Translations under genes and position numbers: made by a program | The notes under the pieces: generated by a model | The model's database searches: none | What the model saw: the letters and a program-made list of their open reading frames with translations, nothing else | What the model was told of the DNA's origin: nothing | From: Lewinellaceae bacterium | GTDB taxonomy: Bacteria; Bacteroidota; Bacteroidia; Chitinophagales; Saprospiraceae | Direction: 5' to 3' | DNA length: 6,722 bases | Assembly: GCA_016712415.1 (NCBI GenBank) | Contig: JADJRC010000051.1 | Location: 1-6,722 of the forward strand | Shown: in pieces, positions 4,576 through 6,722 of the stretch | How positions within the stretch are numbered: position 1 is the first letter of the stretch | How the letters are laid out: the number at the start of each line of letters is the position of its first letter

Positions 4576-5412
4576 ATGACGCGCCCAATCCTAAGATACC
4601 ACGGCGGAAAATGGATTCTCGCCCCCTGGATTATATCGCACTTCCCCGCGCACAAGTGCTATACTGAGGTGTTTGGCGGGGGCGGGTCGGTACTGCTTCG
4701 TAAACCGCGAAGCTATGCCGAAGTGTACAATGATATGTGGGATACGGTGGTGAATGTGTTCCGCGTATTGCGTGACCCCGACATGGCGGCAGCGCTTCGG
4801 GAACAACTCTACCTTACCCCATTCGCCCGGACCGAGTTCGACGGATGTAGAGAAGCGCAGATAAGAGACTGCGCAGACCCGGTAGAAAAAGCAAGGCTGA
4901 CCATTCTCCGTAGCTTCGCGGGGCTTGGCAGCGCATCGACCAACGCCGAACACTCGACAGGGTTCCGAGCAAACTCGAATCGTTCCGGCACAACACCGGC
5001 GCATGACTGGATGAATTACCCCACGCATATTGAATCATTCACCGAGCGGCTTCGAGGGGTAATAATCGAAAACAGGCACTACGAGCAGGTGTTAAGGACT
5101 CATGACGCGGAAACAACGCTGCACTATGTCGATCCGCCCTACGTGTTCGAAACGAGGAACCTAAAGCGCGGCAACGCGCTATACGCATACGAAATGACCG
5201 ACGACCAACACCGGGAAATGTCCGCCGTACTTCACTCCCTTTCCGGTATGGTGGTTTTGTCGGGGTATGAGTGCGAGATGTACGCCGAACTATTCGGAGA
5301 CTGGAAGTTGATCCGCAAAGAGGCACACGCGGACGGGGCGCGGGATCGGGTGGAGTGTTTGTGGTTGAATCCGCTTTGTGCGGCACGGCAAAAACAAATG
5401 GAGTTGTTTTGA
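4576..5412 (+). CDS. dam: DNA adenine N6-methyltransferase, D12 class (Dam-like)
   Basis: Transfers a methyl group from S-adenosylmethionine to adenine in DNA; the family usually targets GATC, though specificity cannot be read from the sequence. From ATG 4576 the product has 278 residues, normal for phage Dam proteins. It shows the N-terminal RYHGGK (7-12), the AdoMet-binding motif TEVFGGGGS (30-38), the LTPFARTEFD segment typical of the D12 class, and the catalytic DPPY at 186-189 (5131-5142). All key motifs are present and the frame is intact. ATG 4546 is in frame and overlaps the previous stop; I prefer 4576 because family members begin only a few residues before the GGK motif. No restriction enzyme gene is adjacent, so it is a solitary phage methylase, likely for evading host restriction or marking phage DNA. 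Transcription probably comes from the promoter at 4291-4320. Confidence 0.92.
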   Translation: MTRPILRYHGGKWILAPWIISHFPAHKCYTEVFGGGGSVLLRKPRSYAEVYNDMWDTVVNVFRVLRDPDMAAALREQLYLTPFARTEFDGCREAQIRDCADPVEKARLTILRSFAGLGSASTNAEHSTGFRANSNRSGTTPAHDWMNYPTHIESFTERLRGVIIENRHYEQVLRTHDAETTLHYVDPPYVFETRNLKRGNALYAYEMTDDQHREMSAVLHSLSGMVVLSGYECEMYAELFGDWKLIRKEAHADGARDRVECLWLNPLCAARQKQMELF

Positions 5413-5454
5413 AAATAAATCAACCAATAATTAGGAATTGTTCTGATATTGGTG

Positions 5455-5462
5455 TACATTTA
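5455..5462 (+). promoter_or_regulatory. Possible weak -7 element before the helix-turn-helix gene
   Basis: TACATTTA at 5455-5462 lies in GATATTGGTGTACATTTA, which resembles the ATATTTTGGTGTATCTTTG of the two strong promoters. The last base of TAnnTTTG is wrong and no TTG sits at the right distance (the nearest, 5438-5440, is only 14 bases away). Transcription from it would start almost on ATG 5468, giving a leaderless mRNA. Confidence 0.25.
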
Positions 5463-5467
5463 CCGAC

Positions 5468-5788
5468 ATGAAAGGAGAACAGAATTTACATCACGGGCAG
5501 CGGCTGGAGGAACTTCTGGCTATCGGTTGGCGATACAAAGCCAGCGCCGCAAAGAGTTTGGCGTAAAGCCCAACACCATCCAGAAATGGAAAAACGCGTC
5601 GAAGCTTGAACCGGGTTTGGTTCGAGCGGTACGGGAATGTCTTGGTATCTGTGGGCCTTAACCCCGAATACATCCGCAACTTCGACGCGCCCAAAACCAT
5701 CTACGAAGTGGTCGAGGCGCATCTGGAACAAGTTCAACAACAGGCCGCCGAATTAAAGGAGCGGCTCCAACAAATTACAACAACCTAA
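5468..5788 (+). pseudogene. Helix-turn-helix DNA-binding protein, broken by two frame changes
   Basis: Probably a small phage regulator binding DNA through a helix-turn-helix. ATG 5468 opens MKGEQNLHHGQRLEELLA and reads to about KASAAK, but that frame stops at 5564-5566. The expected continuation, KEFGVKPNTIQKWKNAS (from 5551), is in the -1 frame and contains the recognition helix. That frame ends at 5659-5661. The C-terminal part, WFERYGNVLVSVGLNPEYI and an EVVEAHLEQVQQQAAELK coiled coil, is back in the original frame and ends at 5788. Thus one base appears lost near 5549-5553 and one gained near 5603-5615; the two changes compensate. Restored length would be about 106 residues. No standard slippery heptamer is present, so mutation or assembly error is likelier than programmed frameshifting. 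It lies 55 bases after the methylase and 9 before bet. Confidence 0.6.
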
Positions 5789-5797
5789 ATCAAAACC

Positions 5798-6545
5798 ATG
5801 CAAACCAAAGAACTGCAAAAAATTAACGACATCCGGGAGGGCATCCTATCAAAGGAACAGATCAAGACCCTGGCCGATGCGTCGATCATCCCGCACGATA
5901 CGCCGGGCCCGATCCTCCAAGTGTTCGCCGCCGCTTGCGCCGCTCACGGCCTTTCCCCGTACAAGCGGGAAATATATCTGGTCAAGTATGGCAGCCAGTA
6001 CAACACGATTGTAGGCATCGACGGGCTCCGCGCCAAAGCCGCAAGGACCGGCGAATTGCCCGGGCGTGACGATGCTCAGTACGACCGCACAGCGGACGGG
6101 AAATTCCTGACCGCCTATGATGCGACGAAAAACGGACTACCTACAACTTGCACCGTGACTGTGTACCGGCTCATTTCTGGGCAGCGCCACGCATTCACAA
6201 AGACCGTGCTATGGTCGGAGTATTGCCCCGCGAACATGGGGGGCAAGTGGAAGGTTATGGGGTACAATATGATCGAGAAGTGCGCCAGAAGCTGCCGCGC
6301 TGCGTATGGCCTTTGCCGACGAAACAGCGGGCTTGCATATCCCGGAAGAGCGCGCCGCGTTCGAGGATACCACAATCCAAGCCGCCGAAACAAACCCAGC
6401 GCTTGCCGTTGACGCGGAAGCGTTGTCCGCAATGATTGAGGCTTGCGACAGGCTGGACGACTTGCACGACCTGTATATGAGCGACAAGCGACACGCGCAA
6501 TACGCCGAACTGTTCACCACCCGGAAAAACGAACTTACGAAATGA
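5798..6545 (+). pseudogene. bet: Phage recombination protein Bet (Red-beta/RecT-like), frameshifted
   Basis: A single-strand annealing protein that pairs complementary DNA with a partner exonuclease in phage recombination. The intact part (residues 1-163) shows the Bet hallmark: FAAACAAHGLSPYKREIYLV (44-63), then YNTIVGIDGLRAKAARTGE (69-87), and later GGKWKVMGYNMIEKCA (148-163). Bet proteins normally continue EAAALR-AF; here the frame yields RSCRAAYGLC and stops at 6410-6412. The expected EAAALRMAFADETAGLHIPEE is in the +1 frame from 6288 and runs to TGA 6543-6545. One extra base at or near 6287 explains this, and removing it gives 248 residues, a normal Bet length. As sequenced the product is truncated at 204 residues with a foreign tail. 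The C-terminal region (after about 175) is acidic. Its stop overlaps the start of the nuclease gene. Family assignment is firm; whether the gene is dead or misassembled is open. Confidence 0.85.
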
Positions 6546-6722
6546 CAGCCGCAGCGACCACCGCGAAGAACGTAATTACCCACATGAGCTTTTCCAGATA
6601 CAAAAGACTGGACCATAGCCCGCTTGCTCTGTATAGGTATATCAATCAAGCGGACAAGGACACAAAAGCGAAAACAGAAGGGCTGCTACTCGACTGCAAG
6701 GTGTTTACGCCGGATGATTTTG
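6542..6722 (+). CDS. PD-(D/E)XK-type phage exonuclease, N-terminal part
   Basis: The gene runs off the right edge; 60 residues are visible. ATG 6542 overlaps the bet stop (ATGA), implying coupled translation. The visible part reads MSFSRYKRLDHSPLALYRY (15-33), then TKAKTEGLLLDCKVFTPDDF, matching the N-terminal pattern of PD-(D/E)XK nucleases beside phage annealing proteins (a helix with S-P before an aromatic, then G-LLD-KVF--DDF ahead of the active site). The catalytic residues lie beyond the window, so the call rests on this pattern and on its place after bet. It would resect double-strand ends to give the 3' tails used by Bet. Confidence 0.65.
   Translation, partial: MTAAATTAKNVITHMSFSRYKRLDHSPLALYRYINQADKDTKAKTEGLLLDCKVFTPDDF

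Noticed and set aside
4851..5038. Minus-strand frames opposite the methylase (60-145 codons)
   Set aside because: They overlap an intact, motif-complete gene and show no features of their own.
5039..5386. 115-codon open frame on the minus strand
   Set aside because: It lies opposite the C-terminal half of an intact methylase and has the Arg/Pro/Ser-rich composition of an antisense frame.
5542..5560. Programmed -1 frameshift in the helix-turn-helix gene
   Set aside because: GCCGCAAAGAG lacks the usual X-XXY-YYZ slippery pattern, and a second, opposite shift would also be needed downstream.

Overview
The window reads as the early region of a temperate phage or prophage of a Bacteroidota host: membrane protein, replication, DNA methylation and recombination genes. 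The host assignment rests on promoters of the Bacteroidota form (TTG, about 19-21 bases, then TAnnTTTG) at 1628-1659, 1964-1994 and 4291-4320, on the general absence of strong Shine-Dalgarno sites, and on A-rich leaders. Base composition is near half GC, which would suit a Cytophagia- or Chitinophagia-like host better than Bacteroides, but this is inference. All credible genes are on the + strand. No tRNA, rRNA, IS element or CRISPR array was seen.

Layout. 1-1554: an unrecognised membrane/coiled-coil protein whose DNA is packed with the hexamer GCAACA (or TGTTGC), in all three codon frames and often spaced about one helical turn apart. 1555-1967: a Bacteroidota promoter and a small unknown gene. 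1968-2140: a compact structured RNA with its own promoter, three hairpins with 8-nt loops and a terminator; the loops of the first and third hairpins are complementary over 7 nt. 2141-4213: a small unknown gene, then a lambda O-like replication initiator with four iterons and an AT-rich stretch inside its reading frame (a likely origin), then a probable replication partner ending in an SSB-like DEIPF tail. 4214-4550: a near-copy of the 1628 promoter and leader, driving another small unknown gene. 4576-5412: a D12-class DNA adenine methyltransferase. 5413-6722: a helix-turn-helix gene, a Bet/RecT-type annealing protein and the start of a PD-(D/E)XK-type nuclease.

How it fits together. The initiator would bind the iterons inside its own gene and, perhaps with the downstream partner, load the host helicase. 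The methylase would modify the new DNA, and Bet plus the nuclease form a Red-like recombination pair. The replication genes lie behind one terminator (2083-2118), with a second terminator-like hairpin (2496-2520) just before the initiator start, so conditional read-through is a plausible control point.

Caution. The helix-turn-helix gene needs two compensating frame changes, and bet needs one, to read as normal proteins. These three indels lie within about 750 bp while the genes before them look intact, so either the recombination module is decaying or the assembly has local errors.
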